This document shows positions 1-7,682 of a DNA stretch of 64,000 nucleotides, piece after piece; within the stretch, counting starts at the first letter, position 1; the number at the start of each line of letters is the position of its first letter. The position numbers and the translations under genes are program-made. The notes below the pieces were generated by a model that made no database searches, was not told where the DNA came from, and worked only from the letters and a program-made list of their open reading frames with translations. Source of the stretch: DASZBR01 sp035943935 (lineage in GTDB: Bacteria; Pseudomonadota; Gammaproteobacteria; DASZBR01); contig DASZBR010000021.1 in assembly GCA_035943935.1 (NCBI GenBank), positions 5,488 to 69,487 on the forward strand, written 5' to 3'.

Positions 1-766
1 CATTGTCGATAAACCGTTAATTCAATATGCCGTTGAAGAAGCCATTCAAGCAGGTATTACCGAAATTATTTTTGTGACGAGTTCATTGAAGCGTGCCATA
101 GAAGATCATTTTGATTCGAATTATGAATTAGAAAATAAGTTGTCAAAAAGCAATAAAACCGAGTTATTAAAAATCGTCAAAGATATTTTACCGAAAGGGG
201 TGAGTACGGCGTATGTTCGTCAACCCGAAGCCTTAGGATTAGGTCATGCTGTTTTGTGCGCAGAGCAATTAATCAATAAAGAACCTTTTGCGGTATTGCT
301 AGCAGACGATTTAATTGAAGGTGAACCCGGTTGTTTATCTCAAATGGTTAAAGCCTATGAAGAACATCATGCAAGTATTATTGCCGTTCAAGAAATTCCT
401 GATTCTGAAACAGAGCGTTATGGGATGGTTGCCATTGATGCTAAACATAAAATAAATAAAATTATAGAAAAACCTAAAAAACAAGATGCGCCATCCAATT
501 TAGGTGTCGTCGGGCGTTATATATTAAGTCCGAATATATTTTCTTGTTTGCATAAAACGGCTGCAGGCGCTGGCGGTGAAATTCAGCTTACTGATGCTAT
601 TGCATTATTATTAAAAACAGAAAGCGCATTTGCATTGCCTTTTGTGGGAAAACGCTATGATTGTGGAAGTAAATTAGGCTATCTTGAAGCGACAGTCCAA
701 TATGCCCTCAAACATCCTGAATTATCACAAGACTTTAAGAACTATTTGAAAAACATAAAATTATGA
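1..766 (+). CDS. galU: UTP-glucose-1-phosphate uridylyltransferase (5' end outside window)
   Basis: Makes UDP-glucose from UTP and glucose-1-phosphate for envelope polysaccharide. The reading frame is open from base 2, where it reads IVDKPLIQYAVEEAIQAG, so the gene begins upstream and the GTG at 74 is internal. About 254 residues are visible; the family is usually near 300, so roughly 50 N-terminal residues including the nucleotide-binding loop are missing. Recognisable parts are the EALGLGHAVLCAE segment, the LLADDLI metal/nucleotide region, IIEKPK, GRYILSP and the GGEIQLTDAI substrate-binding segment. Its TGA overlaps the ATG of der by four bases (ATGA), so the two are probably cotranscribed. 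Confidence 0.95.
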   Translation, partial: IVDKPLIQYAVEEAIQAGITEIIFVTSSLKRAIEDHFDSNYELENKLSKSNKTELLKIVKDILPKGVSTAYVRQPEALGLGHAVLCAEQLINKEPFAVLLADDLIEGEPGCLSQMVKAYEEHHASIIAVQEIPDSETERYGMVAIDAKHKINKIIEKPKKQDAPSNLGVVGRYILSPNIFSCLHKTAAGAGGEIQLTDAIALLLKTESAFALPFVGKRYDCGSKLGYLEATVQYALKHPELSQDFKNYLKNIKL

Positions 767-2139
767 TACCTGTTATTGCCATCGTCGGCCGACCGAATGT
801 CGGAAAATCTACGTTATTTAATTGTCTGACTCAGTCGCGTGATGCGATGGTCGCGGATATTCCGGGTGTTACTCGGGATCGTATCTATGGCCGCGGAAAA
901 GTCGGTGACAAGCCGTATATTATTATCGACACCGGCGGTATTGGGATAGACGAAGAGGGTGTAGATGAGCTAACAGCTCAACAGGCTGAACAAGCCATTT
1001 CCGAATCTAATATAATTTTATTTATCGTCGATGCGCGTGCAGGCTTAATGCCCGCAGATAAATTCATTGCCAAAAAACTGCGTAAATTAAATAAAGATTT
1101 AATATTGGTCATTAATAAATCCGAAGGCATGGATCAAGATAATCTCGATGCTGAATTTAAACTATTAGGGTTTAAGAATAAAATTAATATTTCTGCTTCT
1201 CATCGCGAAAATATTAATGACTTAGTCGAAAAATTTCCAGATATTGACGAAGAAAATCCCGAGATTCATGAAGGCATTAAAGTTGCCATCGTCGGCAAGC
1301 CCAATGTTGGAAAGTCGACATTAGTAAACAGAATATTGGGTGAAGAAAGAGTTATCGTTTTTGATTCACCGGGTACTACTCGGGATAGTATTTTTATTCC
1401 CTTTGAAAGAAACAATAAAAAATATACCCTGATTGATACCGCTGGTGTGCGTAGAAAGAGCCATATTAAAGAAGCGATAGAAAAAATTTCTGTGGTTAAA
1501 ACTTTGCAGGCTATTGAAGAAGCGAATGTTATATTATTTTTGGTCGATGCGAGATCGGGTCTCACAGAACAAGATTTAGGTCTATTAGGTTTTGTATTAT
1601 CTTTAGGCAAAGCCTTAGTGATAGCCATTAATAAGTGGGATGGATTAGAAAAATATGACAGGGAGCAGATTAAAAATAAATTAGATCGTAAATTAGTCTT
1701 TATAGACTTTGCTGAAATTAAATTTATTTCTGCGCTACACGGTACAGGCGTCGGTGAATTATTTAAAGATCTTAATAAAGCCTATGATTCTGCGATGAAA
1801 GAAATGCCGACACCACTACTGACAAAAATACTTGAAAAAGCCGTGAAACAACATCAGCCTCCATTGGTGGGAGGTCGACGTATTAAATTACGTTATGCGC
1901 ATGCGGGTGGACATAATCCGCCGTTAATTATTATTCACGGAACGCAAACCGAAAAATTGCCGGATAGTTATAGACGATATTTGTCTGGTTATTATAGAAA
2001 AACCTTAAAATTAATTGGCACGCCCGTGCAGGTTAATTTCAAAGAAGGTGCAAATCCTTTTAGAGATAAGCCAAACCCGATGACGCGCAGACAGTTTGCG
2101 CAGCGTCAGCGATTGATTGCGTATCGTAAGAAATCGTAG
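763..2139 (+). CDS. der: Ribosome biogenesis GTPase Der (EngA)
   Basis: Double-GTPase needed for 50S subunit maturation. Length of 458 aa is normal. The first G domain starts at residue 9 with GRPNVGKST and has DTGG; its G4 motif is NKSE rather than NKxD, a substitution also seen as NKAE in other Der proteins. The second G domain has GKPNVGKST near residue 178, DTAGV and NKWD. A C-terminal KH-like region follows, ending in a basic tail with NPFRDKPNPMTRRQ. The start ATG overlaps the galU stop, implying translational coupling. Nothing in the sequence suggests loss of function. Confidence 0.97.
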   Translation: MIPVIAIVGRPNVGKSTLFNCLTQSRDAMVADIPGVTRDRIYGRGKVGDKPYIIIDTGGIGIDEEGVDELTAQQAEQAISESNIILFIVDARAGLMPADKFIAKKLRKLNKDLILVINKSEGMDQDNLDAEFKLLGFKNKINISASHRENINDLVEKFPDIDEENPEIHEGIKVAIVGKPNVGKSTLVNRILGEERVIVFDSPGTTRDSIFIPFERNNKKYTLIDTAGVRRKSHIKEAIEKISVVKTLQAIEEANVILFLVDARSGLTEQDLGLLGFVLSLGKALVIAINKWDGLEKYDREQIKNKLDRKLVFIDFAEIKFISALHGTGVGELFKDLNKAYDSAMKEMPTPLLTKILEKAVKQHQPPLVGGRRIKLRYAHAGGHNPPLIIIHGTQTEKLPDSYRRYLSGYYRKTLKLIGTPVQVNFKEGANPFRDKPNPMTRRQFAQRQRLIAYRKKS

Positions 2140-2168
2140 ATTTAATTGTTGATTATTTGGAGAAGAAA

Positions 2169-2720
2169 ATGGAAGACCTGAAAGCACTCGTTAATTCACA
2201 ACCCGCTCGTATTAAATCATGTGGTAATTCGATTATTGAAATCCTAGAAGTTTTTCAGCAAGCGTTTGAAATTGATCAAACTTTAGTGAACCGAGCGATG
2301 CGCGCGGTTCAAGCTGCAATTAATAACGATAGGACTGGTGAATCACTGCAAAATCTTGCGCTCGATATTCGTAAACGCTTAGGTGTCTCTCAATGGAAAA
2401 TAAATACGGGTGTTGGTTTAATGGTGGGTGGTCTTGGATTATTTGCCGGTGCAGTATACGAAGCGACGCAGAATAATTTTTCATGGCCAGTGGTCTTGTT
2501 ATGGATGGCAGCACCTTCTGCAGAAGTTTTGGGTGGAGCATTGTGGACATGGGGATCGCCTGCTGCGCAGGCTAATTTTTGTAGACAAGGTAGAAGCACA
2601 ATAGAAAGTGATCTTTATAAATTATCAAAGCAATTGGTTCAATTAGATAAAGAATTGGTTGCGCATCAGCGCAGAAATGAAGCAAGGCCTTTAACAGATT
2701 CCACAGAATTTCGTCGATAA
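2169..2720 (+). CDS. Hypothetical membrane protein, effector-cluster member
   Basis: Family not recognised. ATG at 2169 is preferred over the TTG at 2157 because GGAG at 2159-2162 sits six bases upstream. The 183-residue product has a helical soluble N-terminus (1-75), two hydrophobic segments at about 78-99 and 106-128 rich in Gly/Ala (VGLMVGGLGLFAGAV and VVLLWMAAPSAEVLGGALW), then a charged helical tail (LYKLSKQLVQLDKELVAH). No signal peptide is visible. It lies 29 bases after der and 21 before the next small membrane protein and lacks the tandem CTTAA box found before several neighbours, so it probably depends on der readthrough or an unrecognised promoter. Candidate effector by context only. 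Confidence 0.7.
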   Translation: MEDLKALVNSQPARIKSCGNSIIEILEVFQQAFEIDQTLVNRAMRAVQAAINNDRTGESLQNLALDIRKRLGVSQWKINTGVGLMVGGLGLFAGAVYEATQNNFSWPVVLLWMAAPSAEVLGGALWTWGSPAAQANFCRQGRSTIESDLYKLSKQLVQLDKELVAHQRRNEARPLTDSTEFRR

Positions 2721-2741
2721 ACTTAATGAGGAGAATAGAGT

Positions 2742-3413
2742 ATGGGTGCAGAAAATGTTGTTCAACATGTCGTTCGTCATCATCCTGGTGCTGCGGTTCA
2801 ATGTCTTCCTATCAATGGTGTCAATGGAGCTGTCTGTATTAAGGAAATGGGTGGAGACGCTGTTCACACTTTCTTGAATTATTTATCGGTAGATACGTGC
2901 GGTAAAAATTTAACGTCGATTTCTCCGAATGATCCAAGTCTCGCTAATGTGACATGGAGCATGCTTGCAGATGGCACTGATGCCGCTGTTCAAATGGGTA
3001 TGAATGTTTCATGGGCATTTACCAATCCGAGTTGTTATCTTCCTGTATTTGCAGCAAATTGTTTTACGACACTTTATCAATTTGCACCTTGCGCAGTGAA
3101 AGCCGCACTGCGAACTGCAGCGGATATGTCATCACAAGCGGAAGCTCCCTATTTAACTGTTGTGGGGGCTGGAACAGGTGCTGCAATTGGACTAGTGGTT
3201 GGGCTTAGTGCTGCTGCAATGGTGTTAGTATGCAAGGGAAGAAAAAGTCCAGAAAATACAAGACTTTTAGAGCGTCCCGTTACTGAGGCAGTGCAATCGA
3301 GATGGTTTAACTTTTGGCCATCCTGCTGTAAAAAAGGTTCCGCAGTTACAGCGTCAGAAACGACTGCATTAAATGTACAGACAGAACGTGAGCTCACAAG
3401 AGCAATGCTGTGA
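2742..3413 (+). CDS. Cys-rich single-span membrane protein with SETTAL tail
   Basis: Unknown 223-aa protein. SD GAGGAG precedes ATG 2742. Residues 1-135 carry six cysteines (21, 32, 53, 98, 107, 117) and three N-x-S/T sequons (N56, N69, N88). A Gly/Ala-rich transmembrane helix lies at 137-164, followed by a short tail holding ENTRLL (171-176), an FWPSCCKK segment (191-198) and SETTAL (205-210). The last 33 residues align without gaps to the end of the protein at 4158-4502 (18 of 33 identical by eye), and the leader AACTTAATGAGGAGAA is also shared with that gene. The layout resembles a eukaryotic type I membrane protein, but there is no signal peptide. Function unknown; effector-like by composition. 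Confidence 0.75.
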   Translation: MGAENVVQHVVRHHPGAAVQCLPINGVNGAVCIKEMGGDAVHTFLNYLSVDTCGKNLTSISPNDPSLANVTWSMLADGTDAAVQMGMNVSWAFTNPSCYLPVFAANCFTTLYQFAPCAVKAALRTAADMSSQAEAPYLTVVGAGTGAAIGLVVGLSAAAMVLVCKGRKSPENTRLLERPVTEAVQSRWFNFWPSCCKKGSAVTASETTALNVQTERELTRAML

Positions 3414-3420
3414 TGAGAGA

Positions 3421-3450
3421 GGTGGTTGCAGATTGTGACCACCTTTTTTT
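3421..3450 (+). terminator. Rho-independent terminator
   Basis: Inverted repeat GGTGGT...ACCACC around a short loop, followed by seven T residues, starting eight bases after the stop of the 2742 gene. The sequence from the stop codon through the hairpin is closely similar to that after the 4158 gene. Confidence 0.8.
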
Positions 3451-3531
3451 ATGGTCGCAACTACTACTCCAAAAGAAACTACTACATTGAGGGGTTCTCG
3501 ACAAACTACACCTACAGCAACTGCACAATAA
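3451..3531 (+). pseudogene. Possible 3' remnant of a SETTAL-tail family gene
   Basis: A 26-codon Thr-rich reading frame begins at the ATG directly after the terminator T-run. It contains KETTTLRG, which resembles the SETTAL tail of the neighbouring membrane proteins, and is followed by a weak hairpin like those ending the neighbours. No upstream coding part or ribosome-binding site is present. The simplest reading is the decayed end of a deleted family member; a chance Thr-rich stretch is the alternative. Confidence 0.3.
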
Positions 3532-3545
3532 TATACCGCAGGAGC

Positions 3546-3567
3546 GGGATTTTTCCGTCCCTTTTTT
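3546..3567 (+). terminator. Weak terminator-like hairpin
   Basis: GGGA and TCCC pair across an eight-base loop and are followed by a T-run. The layout matches the stronger hairpin at 4039 but with mismatches, consistent with a decayed terminator behind the remnant at 3451. Confidence 0.35.
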
Positions 3568-3652
3568 GTATCTCTATACATCCTCGAAAATATTTCTTTA
3601 AAGCCGTTCTGACGGGCTAAAAGCCTATATAAATATCACATATTTTGAAGCT

Positions 3653-3685
3653 CTTAATATTTCCTTAAGGTTAATTTGATACAGT
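3653..3685 (+). promoter_or_regulatory. PmrA-type box plus -10 hexamer
   Basis: CTTAATATTTCCTTAAGGTT at 3653-3672 gives two CTTAA half-sites 11 bases apart. TACAGT at 3680-3685 occupies the -10 place. The same arrangement, with the -10 hexamer at box position 28, recurs at five other sites in the window. It matches the tandem cTTAATatT element bound by PmrA in Legionella and Coxiella. It drives the gene at 3726. Confidence 0.75.
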
Positions 3686-3725
3686 GTAATTGCATAAGAA
3701 ATTACATTATAGAGGAGTGATGACT

Positions 3726-4025
3726 ATGTTAGATTACGAAGAGAAAAATTTAAAAAGAGCCAATAAAAATATTGGGTATGGAGTAGCTCAGGTGGTCGTT
3801 GGTGGAATTGGCGCCGGTTTAGTGTTTAAGCTCGCGACTGTTTCTACGTGGCAGCCGGGTTTTGTTTATGCGGCAGCCGGACTATTCGCTGCTGATGCAG
3901 CTCTTGGGCTTGTTCAAACAGGAATTGGTATTGCTCAATGTTGTTTTTGGTGTCGTGGTTCAGATCCAGCAGAGTCACGTCGATTAGTCACTCCTAGTAA
4001 AAGTACTCCAGTAATGGAAGTCTAA
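3726..4025 (+). CDS. Small two-span membrane protein under PmrA-type box
   Basis: Unknown 99-aa protein. Upstream in-frame starts exist (TTG 3690, ATG 3720), but GAGGAG at 3712-3717 is correctly spaced (eight bases) only for ATG 3726. A charged N-terminus (1-16) precedes two Gly/Ala-rich helices at about 17-38 and 46-70, then a tail with CCFWC (72-76) and ESRRLV (83-88), the latter resembling the acidic ExxxL motifs in neighbouring tails. A tandem CTTAA promoter lies about 40 bases upstream and a strong hairpin terminator follows, so it is a one-gene transcription unit. Candidate secreted effector from promoter and composition; no enzymatic domain is visible. Confidence 0.75.
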   Translation: MLDYEEKNLKRANKNIGYGVAQVVVGGIGAGLVFKLATVSTWQPGFVYAAAGLFAADAALGLVQTGIGIAQCCFWCRGSDPAESRRLVTPSKSTPVMEV

Positions 4026-4038
4026 TTAGGTAATCATA

Positions 4039-4063
4039 GGGGCGCGATTTTTCGCGTCCCTTT
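4039..4063 (+). terminator. Rho-independent terminator
   Basis: Nine-pair stem GGGGCGCGA / TCGCGTCCC (one G-T pair) with a TTTT loop, followed by TTT, 14 bases after the stop of the 3726 gene. The next tandem-CTTAA promoter begins six bases further on. Confidence 0.8.
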
Positions 4064-4068
4064 CCTTT

Positions 4069-4101
4069 CTTAATATTTCCTTAAGGTTCATCTGTTACAT
4101 T
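4069..4101 (+). promoter_or_regulatory. PmrA-type box plus -10 hexamer
   Basis: The 20-base box at 4069-4088 is identical to the one at 3653, and TACATT at 4096-4101 sits at the same -10 offset. Drives the gene at 4158. Confidence 0.75.
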
Positions 4102-4157
4102 CAATCTACGTATTTGTTTTAACTCAACCATTTAAAAACTTAATGAGGAGAACAGCC

Positions 4158-4502
4158 ATGAGTCAAGAACGCAGTTGTAAACAGAAAGCGATATCGTATG
4201 GAGTAGGGGGTGGTCTTGTCGCGGTATGCCTACCTTTATTTGTATTGATGACGCGTGCACTTGTGGAGCAAGCAGCCGATTTAACTTCGGCTCAGATGGG
4301 CCTTGGGATTGCTTTCGATGTGGTACTTGGTATTGGAGCACTGACAGGAGCGACCGCCGTGACTACTGAAGCATTTCAACCTGCGCAAGGATGGCCTAAG
4401 TTTTGGCAATCATGTTGCAGAAAAAGCACTGATGCAACAGTGTCAGAAACTACTGCGTTACAAGTACAGACACAAGACGCGATCGCAAAAGTAATGTTGT
4501 GA
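4158..4502 (+). CDS. Small two-span membrane protein with SETTAL tail
   Basis: Unknown 114-aa protein. GAGGAG at 4145-4150 and seven-base spacing favour ATG 4158 over the ATG at 4143. It begins MSQER, as does the 4614 protein of the same length. Hydrophobic segments lie at about 12-32 and 47-68. The tail contains FWQSCCRK (82-89) and SETTAL (96-101) and is the counterpart of the tail of the 2742 protein; similarity continues through the stop codon into the terminator. It has its own promoter and terminator. Likely paralogue or mosaic of its neighbours; function unknown. Confidence 0.75.
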   Translation: MSQERSCKQKAISYGVGGGLVAVCLPLFVLMTRALVEQAADLTSAQMGLGIAFDVVLGIGALTGATAVTTEAFQPAQGWPKFWQSCCRKSTDATVSETTALQVQTQDAIAKVML

Positions 4503-4509
4503 TGAGAGA

Positions 4510-4538
4510 GGTAGTCGCAAATTGCGACCACCTTTTTT
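4510..4538 (+). terminator. Rho-independent terminator
   Basis: GGTAGTCGCAA pairs with TTGCGACCACC with one mismatch and is followed by six T. The final base adjoins the next CTTAA box, so terminator and following promoter are fused. Homologous to the hairpins at 3421 and 4972. Confidence 0.8.
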
Positions 4539-4571
4539 CTTAATAAAACCTTAAGGTTTGGCTGATATAGT
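4539..4571 (+). promoter_or_regulatory. PmrA-type box plus -10 hexamer
   Basis: CTTAATAAAACCTTAAGGTT at 4539-4558 with TATAGT at 4566-4571. Half-site spacing and -10 offset are identical to the other five sites. Drives the gene at 4614. Confidence 0.75.
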
Positions 4572-4613
4572 CGCGATGGGTAATCAATATTAACGGTATT
4601 CGGAGTGAAGAGC

Positions 4614-4958
4614 ATGAGTCAAGAACGTCCAAGCAGAGGTTGTGATGCAAATGGAAATATTCAAGGCGGGTTAGCAATGACAGTTGTGGGAGGAGTGATG
4701 GTGGGTGTGTGGGCAGGATTGGAGGCACTTACTCCCGAAGCATATGGCCGTACATTTTTTTATGTTAACGGAGGAGTTTGGGCTCTGGCTGCAGTTGGTG
4801 GACTCGCTTGTGCGGGTGTTGGAATTGCGCGAAAGATAGCTGAGTGTGCTCGACACACGAGATTTTTTAGTCCGACTGTATCAGCTGAGGCGGGTGAAAA
4901 AGGGGCGTTGATGCCAGCAGAACACTTAATCTTGCAGAATCCTACGAGTCCAAGATAG
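4614..4958 (+). CDS. Small two-span membrane protein under PmrA-type box
   Basis: Unknown 114-aa protein starting MSQER like its neighbour. GGAG at 4602-4605 is eight bases from ATG 4614, making the GTG at 4605 unlikely. Gly-rich helices lie at about 18-38 and 49-72, followed by a basic stretch (ARKIAECARHTR) and a tail with EKGALM (95-100), another acidic ExxxL(L/M) pattern. The tail differs from SETTAL, yet the following hairpin is of the same family. Monocistronic, convergent with polA. Effector candidacy rests on promoter and family resemblance. Confidence 0.75.
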   Translation: MSQERPSRGCDANGNIQGGLAMTVVGGVMVGVWAGLEALTPEAYGRTFFYVNGGVWALAAVGGLACAGVGIARKIAECARHTRFFSPTVSAEAGEKGALMPAEHLILQNPTSPR

Positions 4959-4971
4959 GCATACTTCGATA

Positions 4972-5002
4972 GAGAGGTGGTTGCAAATTGCAACCACCTC
5001 TC
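4972..5002. terminator. Perfect palindrome between convergent genes
   Basis: A 31-base palindrome, GAGAGGTGGTTGCAA, one base, then its complement, lies between the 4614 gene and the end of polA. It has no strong T-run on either side but is homologous to the terminators at 3421 and 4510, and may end transcripts from both directions. Confidence 0.65.
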
Positions 5003-5006
5003 ATCG

Positions 5007-7679
5007 TCAATGCGCCTCATCCCAATTATTTCCCACTCCCACATCAACCACGAGTGGTACTGATAAAGAAATCGCATTTTCCATAATATCTTTAACATGC
5101 TTAGATAATAAATCCACTTTATTTTCGGGAGCTTCAAAGATTAACTCATCGTGAACTTGCATGATCATATAAGCATCGGGCATTTCTTTCTTAAGCCACG
5201 CCGATAAATTTATCATGGCAATCTTAATTAAATCCGCTGAGCTACCTTGAAGGGGAGCATTAATTGCTGCGCGCTCAGCGCCTTTTTGTCGCATCATGTT
5301 TCGAGCGTTAATATCTGCTAAATGTAATTTTCGGCCAGAGATGGCTTGAACATATCCATGATGATGAGCAAATTTCTTGGTATTTTCCATGTAATCTTTT
5401 ACACCCGGATATCTTGCAAAATAAGTGTCTATGTATTTTTGGGCGACATCTCTTTCGACGTCGATCTGCTTCGCTAATCCAAACGCTGACATGCCATAAA
5501 TTAAGCCAAAATTAATGGCCTTTGATCTTCGTCGTTGATCAGATGTTACTTTATCAAGTGGGGTGTCAAATATTTCAGACGCTGTTGCACTATGAATATC
5601 TAAGCCTTTCTCAAAAGCGGTGAGTAAACTTTTATCTTGCGATAAATGGGCCATTAATCTTAATTCAACTTGAGAATAATCAGCTGAAAGAATTTTATAA
5701 TTTTTCGGGGCAATAAAAGCTTGTCTGATTTTTCTGCCTTCTTCTGTGCGAATAGGAATGTTTTGTAAGTTAGGATTAGTTGAAGATAATCTGCCTGTTG
5801 ACGCAACCGCTTGTTGATAAGATGTATGGACTCGGTGTGTTTTTGGATTTATTTCCAATGGAAGCTTATCCGTATAAGTTGATTTTAATTTGCTTAAAGT
5901 ACGATGCTCCATAATAATTTTAGGAAGCGGATAACTTAATGCCAATTCTTGCAAAACATTTTCTGCCGTTGATGGCTGACCCGAAGGTGTTTTTTCAACA
6001 ACAGGTAAACCTAATTTATCAAATAAAATTTCTTGTAATTGTTTCGGAGAAGCTAAATTAAATGGCTGACCGACTTCTTTATGTGCTTGAAGTTCTAATT
6101 CATGCAGTCGTTTACCCAAGAAATCACTTTGTTTATGTAATAAATCAGAATCTATTAAGACACCATGTCGTTCCATTTCGGCGAGAACAAAAGCCAATGG
6201 CATTTCTATTTCATGAAAAGCTTTTACCGTCTCAGCATGTTGTTCTAATCTTGGCCATAATGTTTCGTGTAATTGGAATGTTATATCCGCATCTTCTGCG
6301 GCATAATTGCTGGCTTCTTCAATGCCCACTTGATCAAAGGTAATTTGTTTCGCGCCTTTGCCGGCAACATCTTCAAAGGTAATAGTCTTCTTGCCTAAAT
6401 ATTTCATGGCCAGACTGTCCATGTCATGTCGAGTGGCAGTACTGTCTAATAAATACGATTCCAGCATGGTGTCATATTTCATGCCCTGAAGATGAATATT
6501 ATAATTTAAGAAAATATTCAGATCATATTTGGCGTTATGGGCTATTTTAATTTTATTAGGATTTTCCAGTAAGGATTTTAATTGAGCTAAGACATCTTCG
6601 CGATTAAGTTGATCGGGTGCGCCAGGATAATTATGACTGACCGGAATATAATATGCTTCGTTGGCTTTTGTACAAAAAGAAAGTCCGACTATTTTGGCGT
6701 CGATAATATGTAAACTAGTGGTTTCGGTATCTACCGCCCATAAGTCTGATTGATTTAAATCTGCTATTAATTTATCGAGATCCGCTTGGGTGAGTACGCA
6801 GTGGTATTTTTTAGGGGAGTGCGCTTTGCGGTGATACGTCTCATCGCCTGATAATTCTGCAAGCCAGCTTTTAAATCCCAAGTCTGTTAATAATAATTTT
6901 AGTTTTTCAGTATCTGGGGATTTTAAAGAAAGATCTTGATCTTCTTTGGGGATTTCAACGTTGCATTTTATGGTAACCAGTTTTTTGCATAATTCAAATT
7001 CAGGTAGATGTTTTTCCAGTGCGCCCTGAATTTTGCCGGGAATATCTTTGTGATGTTTAATAATATTGTCGAGCGTTTTATATTGGCTTAACCATTTTGC
7101 GGCGGTTTTAGGTCCGACACCGGGAACCCCTGGAATATTATCACTGGTATCGCCAATGAGAGTTAAATAATCAATGATTTGATCAGGATGCACGCCGAAT
7201 TTTTCAAATACGCCTTGTTCATCCATGGCGGAATTATTCATCGTATTAATTAAACTAATGTTTTTATTGACGAGTTGGGCCATGTCTTTATCGCCCGTGG
7301 AAATAATCACGGGATGATGAGATTGTTTAGCGAGAGTTCCGATGACATCGTCGGCTTCGACACCGTGAATTAATAATAAGGGAATTCCCATGGCTTTAAT
7401 TAATTCATGTAACGGTGCTATTTGAGATCGCAAATCATCGGGCATGGCTTCGCGAGTAGCTTTATATTCTGAATATAATTCGTCTCGAAAAGTCTTTTCT
7501 TTGCTGTCGAATATCACGACCATTTTTTCAGGTTGATAATCTTGGCGTAATTTCTTGATCATATTGACGACGCCGTACACAGCGCCCGTTTGTTGACCTT
7601 GTGCATTCATTAACGGGGGCAGGGCGTGAAACGCGCGATATAAATAAGAAGAACCATCGACGAGGATAAGTGGCTTCAT
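5007..7679 (-). CDS. polA: DNA polymerase I
   Basis: Okazaki-fragment processing and repair polymerase, 890 aa. The N-terminal 5'-3' exonuclease (about 1-290) includes GDTSDNIPGVPGVGPKTA. The 3'-5' exonuclease begins near 300, with D317 and E319 in VDTETTS and a YAAEDAD motif, so proofreading residues are intact. The polymerase part carries motif A DYSQVELRLMAH, motif B RRRSKAINFGLIYG and motif C QVHDELIFEAP. The start lies three bases after the rph stop, giving an rph-polA operon. It converges on the 4614 gene across the palindrome. Confidence 0.98.
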   Translation of the reverse strand: MKPLILVDGSSYLYRAFHALPPLMNAQGQQTGAVYGVVNMIKKLRQDYQPEKMVVIFDSKEKTFRDELYSEYKATREAMPDDLRSQIAPLHELIKAMGIPLLLIHGVEADDVIGTLAKQSHHPVIISTGDKDMAQLVNKNISLINTMNNSAMDEQGVFEKFGVHPDQIIDYLTLIGDTSDNIPGVPGVGPKTAAKWLSQYKTLDNIIKHHKDIPGKIQGALEKHLPEFELCKKLVTIKCNVEIPKEDQDLSLKSPDTEKLKLLLTDLGFKSWLAELSGDETYHRKAHSPKKYHCVLTQADLDKLIADLNQSDLWAVDTETTSLHIIDAKIVGLSFCTKANEAYYIPVSHNYPGAPDQLNREDVLAQLKSLLENPNKIKIAHNAKYDLNIFLNYNIHLQGMKYDTMLESYLLDSTATRHDMDSLAMKYLGKKTITFEDVAGKGAKQITFDQVGIEEASNYAAEDADITFQLHETLWPRLEQHAETVKAFHEIEMPLAFVLAEMERHGVLIDSDLLHKQSDFLGKRLHELELQAHKEVGQPFNLASPKQLQEILFDKLGLPVVEKTPSGQPSTAENVLQELALSYPLPKIIMEHRTLSKLKSTYTDKLPLEINPKTHRVHTSYQQAVASTGRLSSTNPNLQNIPIRTEEGRKIRQAFIAPKNYKILSADYSQVELRLMAHLSQDKSLLTAFEKGLDIHSATASEIFDTPLDKVTSDQRRRSKAINFGLIYGMSAFGLAKQIDVERDVAQKYIDTYFARYPGVKDYMENTKKFAHHHGYVQAISGRKLHLADINARNMMRQKGAERAAINAPLQGSSADLIKIAMINLSAWLKKEMPDAYMIMQVHDELIFEAPENKVDLLSKHVKDIMENAISLSVPLVVDVGVGNNWDEAH

Positions 7680-7682
7680 ATT

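Noticed and set aside
1266..1628. Antisense reading frame of 120 codons inside der
   Set aside because: It is a codon-bias shadow of der, with no ribosome-binding site and no recognisable protein.
3426..3620. 64-codon frame between the terminator and the 3653 box
   Set aside because: It begins inside the terminator hairpin and reads through T-runs with an aromatic, low-complexity composition; no SD.
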